Source: Micromonospora tarapacensis
GTDB taxonomy: Bacteria; Actinomycetota; Actinomycetes; Mycobacteriales; Micromonosporaceae
Assembly: GCF_019697375.1 (NCBI RefSeq)
Contig: NZ_JAHCDI010000004.1
Coordinates: 186,001-250,000, forward strand
Direction: 5' to 3'
DNA: 64,000 bases
Shown here: piece by piece, positions 44,057 through 54,323 of the stretch
How the letters are laid out: each line of letters starts with the position of its first letter
Numbering within the stretch: the stretch's first letter is position 1
The notes under the pieces: generated by a model
Databases searched by the model: none
The model's input: only the letters and a program-made list of their open reading frames with translations
What the model was told of the DNA's origin: nothing
Made by a program: the position numbers and the translations under genes

Positions 44057-44428
44057 GTGGTCGACGTGATGGAGGACGGTCGGCCGATCTTCCTCCAGGT
44101 CGCCGAGCTGCTGGAGAACTCGATCCTGGACGGCACGCTGCCCGAGGAGAGCCAGGTGCCCTCGACCAACGAGTTGGCGGCCTTCCACCGGATCAACCCG
44201 GCGACCGCCGCCAAGGGGGTCAGCAAGCTGGTCGACGACGGAACCCTCTACAAGAAACGAGGAATCGGCATGTTCGTCTCTCCCGGCGCCCGCGTGAAGC
44301 TGCGCGGCCGGCGCCGCGACGAGTTCGCCCGCCAGTACGTCCGGCCGCTGCTGGCCGAGGCCCGCAAGCTCGGCATCGACCCGGCCGAACTCAAGAACAT
44401 GATCGACCACTGGGAGGGAGACCGATGA
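44057..44428 (+). CDS. GntR-family regulator (YtrA type)
   Basis: A 123-residue GntR regulator of the short YtrA type. The winged HTH spans residues ~10-78 (PIFLQVAELLENSILDGTLP, QVPSTNELAAFHRINPATAA and GTLYKKRGIGMFV), followed by a short C-terminal dimerisation tail. Start is GTG 44057 or ATG 44069. Its stop overlaps the ABC ATPase start (ATGA). YtrA-type repressors usually control the ABC transporter operon they head, and the same is expected here. Confidence 0.92.
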   Translation: MVDVMEDGRPIFLQVAELLENSILDGTLPEESQVPSTNELAAFHRINPATAAKGVSKLVDDGTLYKKRGIGMFVSPGARVKLRGRRRDEFARQYVRPLLAEARKLGIDPAELKNMIDHWEGDR

Positions 44429-45342
44429 GCCCGGTCGTCACCGTCACCGACCTGACGAAGCGTTATCGGGGCGTCACCGCGCTGGACCGGGTCAGCTTCT
44501 CGCTCACCGGGAACCGGATCTACGGCCTGCTCGGGCGCAACGGCGCCGGCAAGACCACCCTGATGCAGATCCTCACCGCACAGAACTTCGCCACCAGCGG
44601 GCAGGTCGCCGTCTTCGGCCAGCACCCGTACGAGAACGAGTCGGTCCTCGCCCGGACCTCCTTCATCAAGGAGAGCCAGACCTATCCATCGCACCTGCGG
44701 GTGGCGCACGTCCTGCGGGCGGCCGGCCTGGCCTACCCGGGCTGGGACGAGGAGTTCGCCCAGCGGCTGGTCGACGTGTTCCAACTGCCGCGGCAGCGCA
44801 ACGTCCGCAAGCTCTCCCGGGGCATGCTCTCCGCGCTCGGCATCGTCGTCGGGCTCGCCTCGCGGGCCCCGCTGACCTTCTTCGACGAGCCCTACCTCGG
44901 CCTGGACGCCGTCGCCCGGCAACTCTTCTACGACCACCTGCTGGCCGACTACACCGCACACCCCCGCACGATCGTGCTGTCCACCCACCTCATCGACGAG
45001 GTGAGCGACCTGATCGAGCATGTCCTGCTGATCGACCGGGGTCGGTTGCTGCTCGACGTCGAGGCGGAGGTCCTGCGCGGCCAGGTGGTCACCGTCTCCG
45101 GCCCCGTCGCGGCGGTGGACGAGTTCGCCGGCACCGGTGCCGAACTGCACCGGGTGCTGCTCGCCGGCACGGCCCGGGCCACCGTACGCGGCGACTTCGG
45201 CCCGGCCGCGCACGACCGCGCCCGATCCCTGGGCCTCGGCCTCGAGGCCTCCTCACTCCAGGACATCGTCGTCCGCCTGACCACGTCGCACACCGGGCAC
45301 CCGGCGAGCGACGGCGCGACCAGCAAGGAGGCTGTCCGATGA
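44425..45342 (+). CDS. ABC transporter ATP-binding protein
   Basis: A 305-residue ATPase subunit of a drug- or peptide-export type ABC transporter. Walker A is GRNGAGKTT (~38), Walker B LTFFDEPYLGLD and the H-loop STHLIDEV. The signature motif reads KLSRGMLSAL, where the usual second residue Gly of LSGGQ is Arg, as in YtrB-like members. The ATG has GGGAGG upstream and overlaps the GntR stop; the stop overlaps the next ATG. It powers the membrane protein encoded next. Confidence 0.9.
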   Translation: MSPVVTVTDLTKRYRGVTALDRVSFSLTGNRIYGLLGRNGAGKTTLMQILTAQNFATSGQVAVFGQHPYENESVLARTSFIKESQTYPSHLRVAHVLRAAGLAYPGWDEEFAQRLVDVFQLPRQRNVRKLSRGMLSALGIVVGLASRAPLTFFDEPYLGLDAVARQLFYDHLLADYTAHPRTIVLSTHLIDEVSDLIEHVLLIDRGRLLLDVEAEVLRGQVVTVSGPVAAVDEFAGTGAELHRVLLAGTARATVRGDFGPAAHDRARSLGLGLEASSLQDIVVRLTTSHTGHPASDGATSKEAVR

Positions 45343-46034
45343 ACCGTGCCCTGATGGTCGCCCGGCTACAGTTCGTGGCCTGGCGCAGTGTGGTCGGCTG
45401 GCCGTGGGGAATCCTGGCGCTCAGCTTCTTCGTGAACTTCGGGCTCTTCACCGCCATGAACGAGAGTGACGACTTCGAGCCCACCACCGGCGGCCTGATG
45501 AGCATCTACGTGGTGATGTTCATCGCCAGCATCAGCGCGATCACCCAGGAGTTCCCGTTCGCGATCGGGCTGGGCATCTCCCGCCGGAGCTTCTACCTCG
45601 GCAACGTGCTCCAGTACGTCGGCCAGGCGATCAGTTACGCGGCGGTGCTCTACCTGCTGGCGCTGGTCGAGGAGACCACCGACGGTTGGGGCATCGACCT
45701 GCGCTTCTTCGGCCTGCCGTTCCTCTGGGTGGAGAACCCGGTGCTGCGGTTCCTCGGTTTCGCGATCCCGTTCCTGCTGCTCGGCTTCCTCGGCTTTGCG
45801 ATCGCCCTGGTCTTCAAGCGCTGGGGCGTCAACGGCCTGCTCACCGTGAGCACCGCCGCGCTGGTCGGGATCGGCGGGCTGGTCGTGCTCGCCACCTGGC
45901 GGGGCTGGTGGCCGGCGATCGGCGGCTGGTTCGCCGACCAATCCGGGGCGGCCCTGCTGGTGGGCTGGCCGGCGCTGCTCACCCTGCCGCTCGCCGGGCT
46001 CAGCTACCTCGCCATCCGGCGCGCGACGCCCTGA
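45339..46034 (+). CDS. ABC transporter membrane subunit
   Basis: A 231-residue integral membrane protein with about six hydrophobic helices, e.g. VGWPWGILALSFFVNFGLFT, LLLGFLGFAIALVF and LLTVSTAALVGIGGLVVLAT. The ISRRSFYLGNVLQYVG segment is a cytoplasmic loop placed like the coupling helix of ABC-2-type exporters. ATG overlaps the ATPase stop. With the ATPase it forms a half- or full-size exporter of unknown substrate, controlled by the GntR protein. Confidence 0.8.
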   Translation: MNRALMVARLQFVAWRSVVGWPWGILALSFFVNFGLFTAMNESDDFEPTTGGLMSIYVVMFIASISAITQEFPFAIGLGISRRSFYLGNVLQYVGQAISYAAVLYLLALVEETTDGWGIDLRFFGLPFLWVENPVLRFLGFAIPFLLLGFLGFAIALVFKRWGVNGLLTVSTAALVGIGGLVVLATWRGWWPAIGGWFADQSGAALLVGWPALLTLPLAGLSYLAIRRATP

Positions 46035-46043
46035 CGGGGCGGC

Positions 46044-46068
46044 CCCTCCCGACCGGGTGTCGGGAGGG
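46044..46068 (+). terminator. Strong hairpin after the GntR-ABC operon
   Basis: CCCTCCCGAC-CGGGT-GTCGGGAGGG forms a 10-bp perfect stem with a 5-base loop starting ten bases after the membrane-subunit stop. It lacks a U-tract but is the most stable hairpin seen in this part of the window. Confidence 0.6.
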
Positions 46069-46122
46069 CCGCGGGGGCCGCCGACCAGCCGATCGGCCCG
46101 GAGTCCCGCCCGGCGGCCTGCC

Positions 46123-46128
46123 TATGCT
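46123..46128 (+). promoter_or_regulatory. -10 element (TATGCT) of a leaderless transcript
   Basis: TATGCT is followed by six bases and then the ATG of the LLM oxidoreductase gene, the usual leaderless layout. No Shine-Dalgarno sequence is present. Confidence 0.6.
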
Positions 46129-46134
46129 CGACCC

Positions 46135-47064
46135 ATGGAATTGCGGATCTTCACCGAACCCCAGCAGGGTGCCAGCTACGACGACCTGCTCGGCGTGGCC
46201 CGCCGCGCCGAGGAGACCGGCTTTGGCGCCTTCTTTCGCTCGGACCACTATCTGAAGATGGGGTCGGGCAGCGGCGAACCCGGCCCCACCGACGCGTGGA
46301 CGACCCTGGCCGGGCTGGCCCGCGACACCCGCTCCATCCGGCTCGGCACGCTGATGAGCGCCGCGACGTTCCGACTGCCCGGCCCGCTGGCGATCACGGT
46401 CGCCCAGGTCGACCAGATGAGCGGCGGCCGGGTCGAGCTGGGCATCGGCACCGGCTGGTACGACGCCGAACACCGCGCGTACGGGATCCCGTTCCCGGGG
46501 CTGGGGGAGCGGTTCGACCGGCTGGACGAGCAGCTGGCGGTGATCACCGGGCTGTGGCACACCCCGTCGGGCGGGACGTTCGACTTCACCGGCCACCACT
46601 ACCAGATCAGCGACTCACCCGCGCTGCCCAAGCCGGTGCAGCACCCCCACCCACCGATCCTGATCGGTGGGATGGGCGCGAGGCGTACGCCGCAGCTGGC
46701 CGCCCGCTATGCCGACGAGTTCAACCTGCCGTTCGTCTCGCTGGACGACACGGTCGCCCAGTTCGAGCGCGTCCGGGCCGCCTGCACGGCGATCGGCCGG
46801 GATCCGGCGGAGCTGACCTGGTCCAACGCGCTGGTGCTGTGCTGCGGGCGGGACGACGCCGAGGTGGCCCGGCGGGCCGCCGTGATCGGCCGCGAACCGG
46901 ACGAGCTGCGCGCCAACGGGCTCGCCGGCACGCCCGCCGAGCTGGTCGACCGGATCGGCCGGTACGCGGCGGTCGGCAGCCAGCGGCTCTACCTCCAGGT
47001 GCTCGACCTGGCCGACCTGGACCACCTGGACCTGGTCGCCACCGAGGTGATGCGCCAGCTCTGA
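46135..47064 (+). CDS. LLM-class F420-dependent oxidoreductase
   Basis: A 309-residue luciferase-like monooxygenase-fold enzyme that most likely uses F420. Family landmarks are FFRSDHYLKMG (~38), TLAGLARDTRSIRLGTLMS, GRVELGIGTGWYDAEHRAYG (~100) and PPILIGGMGARRTPQLAARY (~177). The start is fixed by a leaderless -10 six bases upstream. It lies alone between the ABC operon and a convergent small gene, so the substrate cannot be inferred. Confidence 0.9.
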   Translation: MELRIFTEPQQGASYDDLLGVARRAEETGFGAFFRSDHYLKMGSGSGEPGPTDAWTTLAGLARDTRSIRLGTLMSAATFRLPGPLAITVAQVDQMSGGRVELGIGTGWYDAEHRAYGIPFPGLGERFDRLDEQLAVITGLWHTPSGGTFDFTGHHYQISDSPALPKPVQHPHPPILIGGMGARRTPQLAARYADEFNLPFVSLDDTVAQFERVRAACTAIGRDPAELTWSNALVLCCGRDDAEVARRAAVIGREPDELRANGLAGTPAELVDRIGRYAAVGSQRLYLQVLDLADLDHLDLVATEVMRQL

Positions 47065-47104
47065 GGTGCCGCTCCGGCAGGTGCGGCCGGCACCGGCAGC
47101 GGGA

Positions 47105-47403
47105 TCAGACCCGCTGGCCCGGCTCGTCGCGCAGCACCGTGTCCCGCCGGCCGCCGGCCTCGACCCGCGGCGGCGGGCCGGGGTGGGCGGCGGCGACGGG
47201 GCCGGACCGGGTGCGGGCGCCGGTTGCGGGCCGGGCTGGCTCGTCACCGGCCCGCCGTACGCCGAGGCCGCGGTGGCGGCGGCCGAGTCGGCGACGGCGC
47301 CGGCCGGGCCGGCGGCCTGTGTCACGCCGCTGCCGGCCGGGTCGATCTCCTCCTCGGAGGGGTACACGTCGCCGCGAGGGGCGGGATCACGGTAGCTGCT
47401 CAT
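47105..47403 (-). CDS. Small proline/alanine-rich protein, apparent -1 frameshift
   Basis: The minus-strand ATG at 47403 opens SSYRDPAPRGDVYPSEEEID followed by a Pro/Ala-rich stretch. Around 47190 the frame with G/C at third codon positions changes. The new frame continues RVEAGGRRDTVLRDEPGQRV and stops at 47105, while the original frame would run on through the LLM gene. One extra C in the CCCC run near 47182 joins them into ~99 residues. The protein is probably disordered; no function is suggested. The composition change between frames is the evidence, so confidence is limited. Confidence 0.4.
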
Positions 47404-47462
47404 CGGCGTAGGGTTCCCCGACGGGACCGGCGGTAACCGCCGACACGGAAAAGGGGGGCGCA

Positions 47463-48698
47463 GTGCCGACGCACCGTAACTGGGCCGGCAACGTCGAGTA
47501 CGCCGCCCGGGCGTACCACCGGCCGTCGTCCGTGGACGAGCTGCGCGGGCTGGTCGCCGGCAGCGACCGGATCCGTGCGGTGGGCAGCGGGCACTCCTTC
47601 AACCGGCTCGGCGACACGACCGGCGACCTGGTGACCCTGGCCGGGCTGCCGGCCGCCGTGCGCCTCGACGAGCGGCGCCGGACGGTCGACGTGCCGGCCG
47701 CGCTGCGCTACGGGGACCTGGCGACCTGGCTGCACCAGCGCGGGTACGCGCTGGGCAACCTCGCCTCGCTGCCGCACATCTCGGTGGCCGGCGCGGTCGC
47801 CACCGGCACCCACGGCTCCGGCGAGACCGTCGGCAACCTGGCCACCGCGGTCGCCCGGCTGGAACTGGTCACCGCCGACGGCGAGCTGCTCACCGTGGCA
47901 CGCGGCGACCCCGACTTCCCCGGGATGGTGGTCTCCCTCGGCGCGCTGGGCATCGTCACCCGCCTGACCCTGGACGTGGTGCCCACCTTCGACGTCCGCC
48001 AGTACGTCCGACTGGACCTGCCCCGCGAGGCCCTGGGCGAGGCGTTCTCCTCGGCGTACAGCGTCAGCGTCTTCACCGACTGGCGCTCCACCCGCGGCAC
48101 CCAGGTCTGGCGCAAGCAGCTCGCGGACCAGCCCCCGCCGCCGGCGGACTGGCTCGGCACCACGGCGGCCGACCGGCCCTGGCATCCGGTGCCCGGCATG
48201 CCGGTGGTCAACTGCACCGAGCAACTCGGCGTGGCCGGCCCCTGGCACGAGCGGCTGCCGCACTTCCGGCTCGGCTTCACCCCCAGCAACGGCGACGAGT
48301 TGCAGTCCGAATACCACCTGCCCCGGGCGGTGGCCGCCGACGCGCTGGCCGCGCTGGACCGGGTGGCACATCTGATGGCGCCGGTCGCGCAGACCAGCGA
48401 GCTGCGCACGATCGCCGCCGACGACCTCTGGCTCAGCCCGCAGCACGGCCGGGACAGCCTCGCGGTGCACTTCACCTGGATCGCCGACGTGGCGGCGGTG
48501 CTGCCGGTGGTCGCCGAGGTCGAGCGGGCACTGGCTCCGTTCGCCCCCCGCCCGCACTGGGGCAAGGTCTTCACCCTCACCCGGGCCGAGATCGCCCCCA
48601 CCTACCCCCGCTGGCCCGACTTCGCCGCCCTGGTGGCCCGCCTGGACCCGGCCGGGAAGTTCCACACCGGAGAACTGGACCGTCTCTTCCCCCGCTGA
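47463..48698 (+). CDS. Alditol-oxidase-like FAD-linked oxidase
   Basis: A 411-residue VAO-family flavoenzyme resembling AldO/xylitol oxidase and D-arabinono-1,4-lactone oxidase. The covalent-FAD histidine is expected in AVGSGHSFNRLGDT (~40-50). The PP-loop region SVAGAVATGTHGSGETVGNL (~108-127) and the C-terminal HWGKVFTLTRAEI and DPAGKFHTGEL segments are typical. It oxidises a polyol or sugar lactone with O2 as acceptor, giving H2O2. The GTG at 47463 is preceded by AGGGGGG. Confidence 0.9.
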   Translation: MPTHRNWAGNVEYAARAYHRPSSVDELRGLVAGSDRIRAVGSGHSFNRLGDTTGDLVTLAGLPAAVRLDERRRTVDVPAALRYGDLATWLHQRGYALGNLASLPHISVAGAVATGTHGSGETVGNLATAVARLELVTADGELLTVARGDPDFPGMVVSLGALGIVTRLTLDVVPTFDVRQYVRLDLPREALGEAFSSAYSVSVFTDWRSTRGTQVWRKQLADQPPPPADWLGTTAADRPWHPVPGMPVVNCTEQLGVAGPWHERLPHFRLGFTPSNGDELQSEYHLPRAVAADALAALDRVAHLMAPVAQTSELRTIAADDLWLSPQHGRDSLAVHFTWIADVAAVLPVVAEVERALAPFAPRPHWGKVFTLTRAEIAPTYPRWPDFAALVARLDPAGKFHTGELDRLFPR

Positions 48699-48721
48699 CC
48701 CGCCCTCGGCCTCGACCCCGG

Positions 48722-49861
48722 TCAGCGGCCGGCGGTGAGCTGGTCGCGCATGCTGCCGCGTTGGACGGCGCGGCTGATGTCGCTGGGCGAGACGATGCCG
48801 ACCAGGCGACCGTCGGCGACCACCAGCGCCCGGCCGTCGGCGCAGTCGCTGAGCCGGGGCAGCAGGTCGGTGAGCGGCTCGTCGGGGGAGGCGAGCACCA
48901 GGTCGTCGGCCCGGCAGGCCACCGCCTCCAGGGTGGTGCTGCCCCGTGCGTCGGACGGCACGCCGCGTACCCGGTCGAGGGTGACCAGGCCCACGGGCCG
49001 GCCGTCCTCGGTCAGCGGCAGCGCCGTGTGCCGGTAGGCGAAGAGGTAGTTGTCCACGAAGTCGGCCACCGTCATCTCGCCCGAGGCGGTCTGCGGCTGT
49101 GGGGTCATCACGTCGGCGACCCGGATTCCGCGCAGCGCACTGCCCATCCTGGCCTGGCGCTCCTCCATGCTGGCCGCGCCGATCAGGAACCAGCCGATCA
49201 ACGCCAGCCACAGCCCGCCGACGCCGGCACCGGTGAGGAACCGCCACAGCCCGAACCCGATCAGCACCACGCCGAGGATCCAGCCGGCGCGGGCCGCCAC
49301 CACCGAGGCGCGGGTGCGGTCCCCGGTGGCCTTCCACACCGCCGCGCGCAGCAGCCGCCCGCCGTCCAGCGGTGCCGCCGGCAGGATGTTGAACAGCGCC
49401 AGCAGCAGGTTGATGCCGCCCAACCAGGCCAACACGCCGAGCAGCAGCCCCTGCACCCCGGCGAGGGCGAGCACCGTCGCGATCGCCCCGAAGAAGGCAC
49501 CGATGATCAGGCTGACCAGCGGCCCGACCCCGGCGATGCGCAGCTCCGCACCCGGGCTGCGGGCCTCACCGCGCAGCTCGGCGACCCCGCCGAAGAGCCA
49601 CAGCGTGATTCCCTCGACGCCCAGCCCGTTGCGTCGCGCCACCACCGCGTGGGACACCTCGTGGGCGAGCAGGCCCAGGAAGAAGACCACCGCCGCCGCC
49701 AGACCCGCCAGCAGGTACGCGACCACCGGCCGATCCGGGTACGACTGGGGAAACAGGTTGGCCGACAGCCCCCACCAGATCAGCGCGAAGATGACCAGGA
49801 CACTCCAGTTGACACCGACAGGTACGCCCACGATCCGGCCGAGCCGGAAACTCGCCCTCAT
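48722..49861 (-). CDS. M50 site-2 metalloprotease with two CBS domains
   Basis: A 379-residue intramembrane zinc protease of the SpoIVFB/Rip3-like group. The catalytic motif is LLAHEVSHAVVARR (HEVSH, ~68-72) and the third ligand is in APLDGGRLLRA (~155-165); hydrophobic helices surround both. Two CBS domains follow (~240-295 and ~305-375, with VADVMTPQPQT and LVASPDEPLTDLLPRLSD-like segments), which may sense nucleotides. The ATG at 49861 is preceded by TATGAC with six bases between, a leaderless layout. Such proteases cut membrane-bound regulators; the target here is unknown. Confidence 0.9.
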   Translation of the reverse strand: MRASFRLGRIVGVPVGVNWSVLVIFALIWWGLSANLFPQSYPDRPVVAYLLAGLAAAVVFFLGLLAHEVSHAVVARRNGLGVEGITLWLFGGVAELRGEARSPGAELRIAGVGPLVSLIIGAFFGAIATVLALAGVQGLLLGVLAWLGGINLLLALFNILPAAPLDGGRLLRAAVWKATGDRTRASVVAARAGWILGVVLIGFGLWRFLTGAGVGGLWLALIGWFLIGAASMEERQARMGSALRGIRVADVMTPQPQTASGEMTVADFVDNYLFAYRHTALPLTEDGRPVGLVTLDRVRGVPSDARGSTTLEAVACRADDLVLASPDEPLTDLLPRLSDCADGRALVVADGRLVGIVSPSDISRAVQRGSMRDQLTAGR

Positions 49862-50054
49862 GTTCCGGTCATACCCCCGCAGCGTGATCCCATGCCAGAG
49901 GCGAAGGTCACCTGATCGGCCCGCCTGACCGTTTTCGTCGTCCCGGCCGAAACAGGCCCTCCGTCCGGTCCGGCTCCCCGCCGCTCTCGCCGCGGACGGG
50001 TAAGGTGCGGAGGCTGAGCCGGGCCGTTGCCGGCCAGGGTGGAGGAGTCGGCGC

Positions 50055-53000
50055 ATGCGTGAGGATTCGCCGCGCTGGGAGCAGATCAACGCCAGTTCCC
50101 ACGTCCACGAGCAGGACGGGCTGCGCGAGCTGGCCAGCTACCTGCCGGATGCCGATCCGTACCACGTCTGGGCGAACGTCGAGTTCGTGGGTACCGACGG
50201 CTCGATCAACGAGGTCGACGCCCTGGTGCTCACCCCCAGCGGCCTCTGCGTGCTGGAACTCAAGCACTGGCAGGGTGACATCCGCGGTGACGGTACGCAG
50301 TGGGTGCGGCGGGTCGGCAACCACCGGCTCACCCCGGAGGACAACCCGTACATCCTGGCGAACCGCAAGGCCAAGCGGCTGGCCAGCCTGATCCGCTACT
50401 ACGCTCGGCAACAGGGCCGCGAGTCCCAGGCGCCCTACATCGGCGCGGCCGTGTTCCTGCACGCACCGAACATGAGCGCCCGAGGTCTGGACGCCATCGG
50501 CAGGCAGCACGTCTACGGACTCGAAGGGCACGACCGCGGGGTGCCCGGGCTCAAGCAGCTCCTGCTTGCGCCGCCGCGCAACCCGGCGCACCGGGTCGAC
50601 GGGCTCCGTGGCCGGCAGATCGTCGAGCTGGTCCGGGGCGCCAAGATCCGGCCGTCGGTGGCGGACCGAAAGGTCGGTCAGCTGCTGCTGCATCCGAAGC
50701 CGTTCGCCGAGGGGCTCGGCTGGCAGGACTTCCTCGGCGGGCACGTCATGAACACCTCGCTGGTGCGGCGGGTCCGCTTCTACCTGACCAGCCGGGCCGC
50801 CGAGCACGAGGTGCCGGCGATCCGTAAGGCGGCCGAGCGGGAGTTCCGCCTGCTCCAGGGCATCCACCACCCCGGGGTGGCGCGGGCCCATGACCTGGTC
50901 GAGCATGCCTGGGGGCCGGCGGTCGTCTTCGAACACCAGCAGGACTGGGTGCGCTTCGACCAGTGGCTGCTGCAACGCGGGAACTCCTTGACGCTCGCCC
51001 AGCGGCTGCAACTGGTGCAGGACCTGGCCGAGATCATCGACTACGCGCACTCCCGCCGGCTGGCCCACCGGGCTCTCTCACCCCGGGCGATCTACGTCGG
51101 CGGCGCGGATGGTCCACGCCCCACGTTGGTGGTGACCGACTGGCAGACCGGTGGCCGGTTGAAGGGCACGACCGAATTGACCCGGCTCGGGCCGTCGAGC
51201 GACCCGGCCAGCCTGGAGATGTTCTTCGACGACGAGGTCCGCTGCTACCAGGCACCGGAGGCGGAGAATGCCGCCAGGCTGCCCGGGCACCAGCTGGACG
51301 TGTTCTCGGTCGGTGCGACGGCGTACCGGATCCTCGCCGGCACGGCACCGGCGGCGAGCCCGGAGGAACTGGTCGGCGCGGTCCGGGACAGCGGCCTGCA
51401 TCTGGACGCCGTCGTCGACGGAATGCCGCACTCGCTGGTGACGCTGGTCTACGACGCGACCCGCGGCGACCCGGCGCAGCGGCTGCGCAGCGTCGCGGCG
51501 ATCCGCGACGGCCTGGAGAAGGTGTGGGAGGAGCTGACCGCCCCGGAGCCCGAGCCGGTGACCGATCCGCTCTCGGCGCATCGGGGCGACATCCTGGACG
51601 GTGGCCTGGAGGTCAAGGACCGGCTCGGCGCCGGCGCCACCGCCGTGGCCCTGCTGGTGCGTCGCCCGGAGGACTCCGACGACCTGGTGCTGAAGGTCGC
51701 CCGCGACGAGCAGCACGAGGAACGGCTGACCGCGGAGGCGGGTACCCTCGCGGGTTTGAAACACCCCCAGGTGGCCGCGTTGGTCGACGGCCCGGTGCGG
51801 GTCGGTGGCCGGACCGCCCTGCTGCTGGAGAGCGCCGGGCGGCAGACCCTCGCCGAGGAGCTGCGTGGCGGCCGGCTCGCGCTGGACCTGCTGGAGCGGT
51901 ACGGACGGGACCTGCTCGACATCGTCAACTACCTCGACGGCCAGGGTGTCTGGCACCGTGACCTGAAACCGGCGAACCTGGCCGCCCGACCCCGGCCGAA
52001 GGACAAGCAGCCGCACCTGTGCGTCTTCGACTTCTCGCTGGCCGCCACGCCCGCCGATCGGATCAACGCGGGTACGGTCGGCTACCTGGATCCGTTCCTG
52101 GGCCCGCCGCGGCGGCTGCGCTACGACGCGGCGGCGGAACGCTTCGCCGCAGCCGTGGTGCTCTACGAGATGGCGACGGGCACGCTGCCCCGGTGGGGCG
52201 ACAACGCCAACCCGGTCACGATCCGCGACGAGGTGGCCCTGGAAGCCGCGGCGTTCGACGCCGCCGCGGCGGACCGGCTGGTGGAGTTCTTCCGTCGGGC
52301 GCTGGCCCGCGACGCCGCGGCTCGCTTCGACACCGTCGACGAGATGACCGACGCCTGGCGGGCCATCTTCAAACAGATCCCGAAGGCGGCACCGGGCGGC
52401 CCGGCCGCGCCGGGGCTGCCCCGGAGTCACCGCTGGCCGCCGCGGAGCTGACCGACCGTGCCCGGTCGGCGCTGGAGCGGCTCGGCCTGGTCACCGTCGG
52501 GGATCTGCTGGACGCGGAACCGTCGGTGCTGACCCGGGCCAGGGGGGTGCCCGACGCCACCCGCAAGGAAATCCTCGCCAAGGCGCGAGCACTGCGCCCG
52601 GTGGTGCCGGCCGGCACCGAGCCCGCCACCACCGAGGACCGGCCGCTGGCGCAGGGGGTGGAGGCGCTCTGCGCCACCCTGCTGCCCGGACCCACGTCGC
52701 GCAACCATCGTTCGCTGGCCGTGCTGCTGGGACAGGCACCGACCGACGAGGGGACGTTCCTGCCCTGGCCGGCACAGACCGAGGTGGCCCGGACCATCGG
52801 GCGCGGCCAGCCGCAGATCTCCAGGATGCTGGCCGCACAGGCGAAGGTGTGGCTGGCAGAGCCGGCGCTGACGGCGGTCCGCAACGAGCTGGTCGCGTTG
52901 CTCGACCTCCGTGGCGGGGTGATGTCCGCCGAGGAACTGGCCCAGGCGTTGATGGCCGCGCGCGGCTCCTACACCGCCGGCCCGAAGCGGTTTCCGCAGG

Positions 53001-54208
53001 CGATCGGCCTGGTCCGCGCGGCCGTCGAGGCCGAGCTGAGCATGGGCGGTGACGCCCGGGTGGCGATTGCGCGCCTGCGGGCGACCGGGCTCGTCCTGGT
53101 CGGCCGGGAGCCCGACGATCCGGCGTCCGACGTCACCGCCGCCGACTTTCTTGAGTACGTGGTGACACTGGGCAACCGGGCGGCTGAGCTGACCGGCGCT
53201 GACGAGCCGCCTGACCGGCGCCACCGGGCCGGCGAACCGCTGCCGACCCGGCAACGGGCCGTCGAGGAACTGCGCCGGCTGCCCGTACCGGCGGGCATGC
53301 CGTCGGCGACCGACCCGCGGTTGCTGCAACTGGCGGCGATCGGCAGCAACGACCGGGTGGACGTCAACGCGCAGGGGCAGCTCTACCCGGTCGGCATGCC
53401 GGCGGAGGCGGCGCTACGGCTGTCCACGGGCACCCTCGTCGGCCAGCGGCTCAGCGATCGGCAGCTCCGTGACCGGGTGCAGAGCCGCTTCCCGCGTGCC
53501 GAGCAGCTCCCTGGCCGCCCGACGCTCACCAACCTGCTGGCCGCGGCGGAGGTGCCGCTGACCTGGCATGCACAGGATCGGGTCTACGGTCCGGTGAGTG
53601 TGCCGACATCGGTCACCGGCACCCGTACCGTGACCGGCCATGCCCCGTTGCTCACGCTCACCGCTGTCGACGAGGTGGGCGACCGGCTCGCCGCGGCGAT
53701 GAAACGGCACGCCTTCCTGGCGGTGCTGGCACCCTGGCGCCGGCTCGGCCCCGCCCGGCAGGCCCTGCTGACCAGGCTGTCGTTGGTCGAGGTGGACGTC
53801 ACGGCGATCCTGCTGGAACGGCTGCGGTCGTTGGGCTTTCCGTGGGAGGCGATCGTGGCGGCCGACAACGGTTCACCGCAGGACGCGGACTTCCGCAGCC
53901 TGGTCGATCTGGTCCGGCACCAGGTGATGCCGGCACTACGCGCCGCGATCACCGCCGCAGACGGTCCGGTGCTGATCACCGAGGCAGCGCCGCTGGCCCG
54001 GTACGGGCAGCTCGGGCTGTTCCAGGAGCTGGCCGATCCGACCCGGCCCCGACCGGCGGCCCGGCTGCTGCTGCTGCCGACCCGGCGCGCCGAGTCGGCG
54101 ACGCTCGACGGCGTGCAACTCCCGCTGACCTCCCCGACCAGCCAGACGCTCTACCTGGCGCAGGACTGGATCGCCGCGGCCGACGACGCCCGCCCGCGGG
54201 TCGGTTGA
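50055..54208 (+). CDS. pglW: PglW-like NERD/tandem-kinase protein of a BREX type 2 (Pgl) locus, apparent -1 frameshift
   Basis: About 1384 residues if one base is restored. N-terminal NERD nuclease-like domain (~10-150; DALVLTPSGLCVLELKHW). First kinase-like domain (~230-500) is a pseudokinase: HRALSP replaces HRD-LKP and DWQ replaces DFG. Second kinase domain (~515-790) keeps HRDLKPAN (~633) and ends KPAN...DFSLA, so it should be active. A ~590-residue C-terminal region with a helix-hairpin-helix-like start (LERLGLVTVGDLLDAEPSVL) lies in another frame. The frames join if GGGG at 52412-52415 has one more G. The ATG follows GGAGGAG. PglW kinases are part of the phage growth limitation system of Streptomyces. 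The frameshift may be an undercall, a mutation or phase variation. Confidence 0.85.
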
Positions 54209-54323
54209 TCAATGGGCGTTCCGGCACGTGTGGTGCCGGTGGGACAGCCGGTGCGGCGCGAGCGGATCGTGAGCGGCTACTGTGTCCCGCGGACCGGACG
54301 TCGAGTCGGCGGGAGGAACGGAC

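Noticed and set aside
46615..47403. 263-residue minus-strand protein overlapping the LLM gene
   Set aside because: Beyond about 47180 its third codon positions lose their G/C bias and the frame runs antisense through a well-conserved enzyme. The short frameshifted version is preferred.
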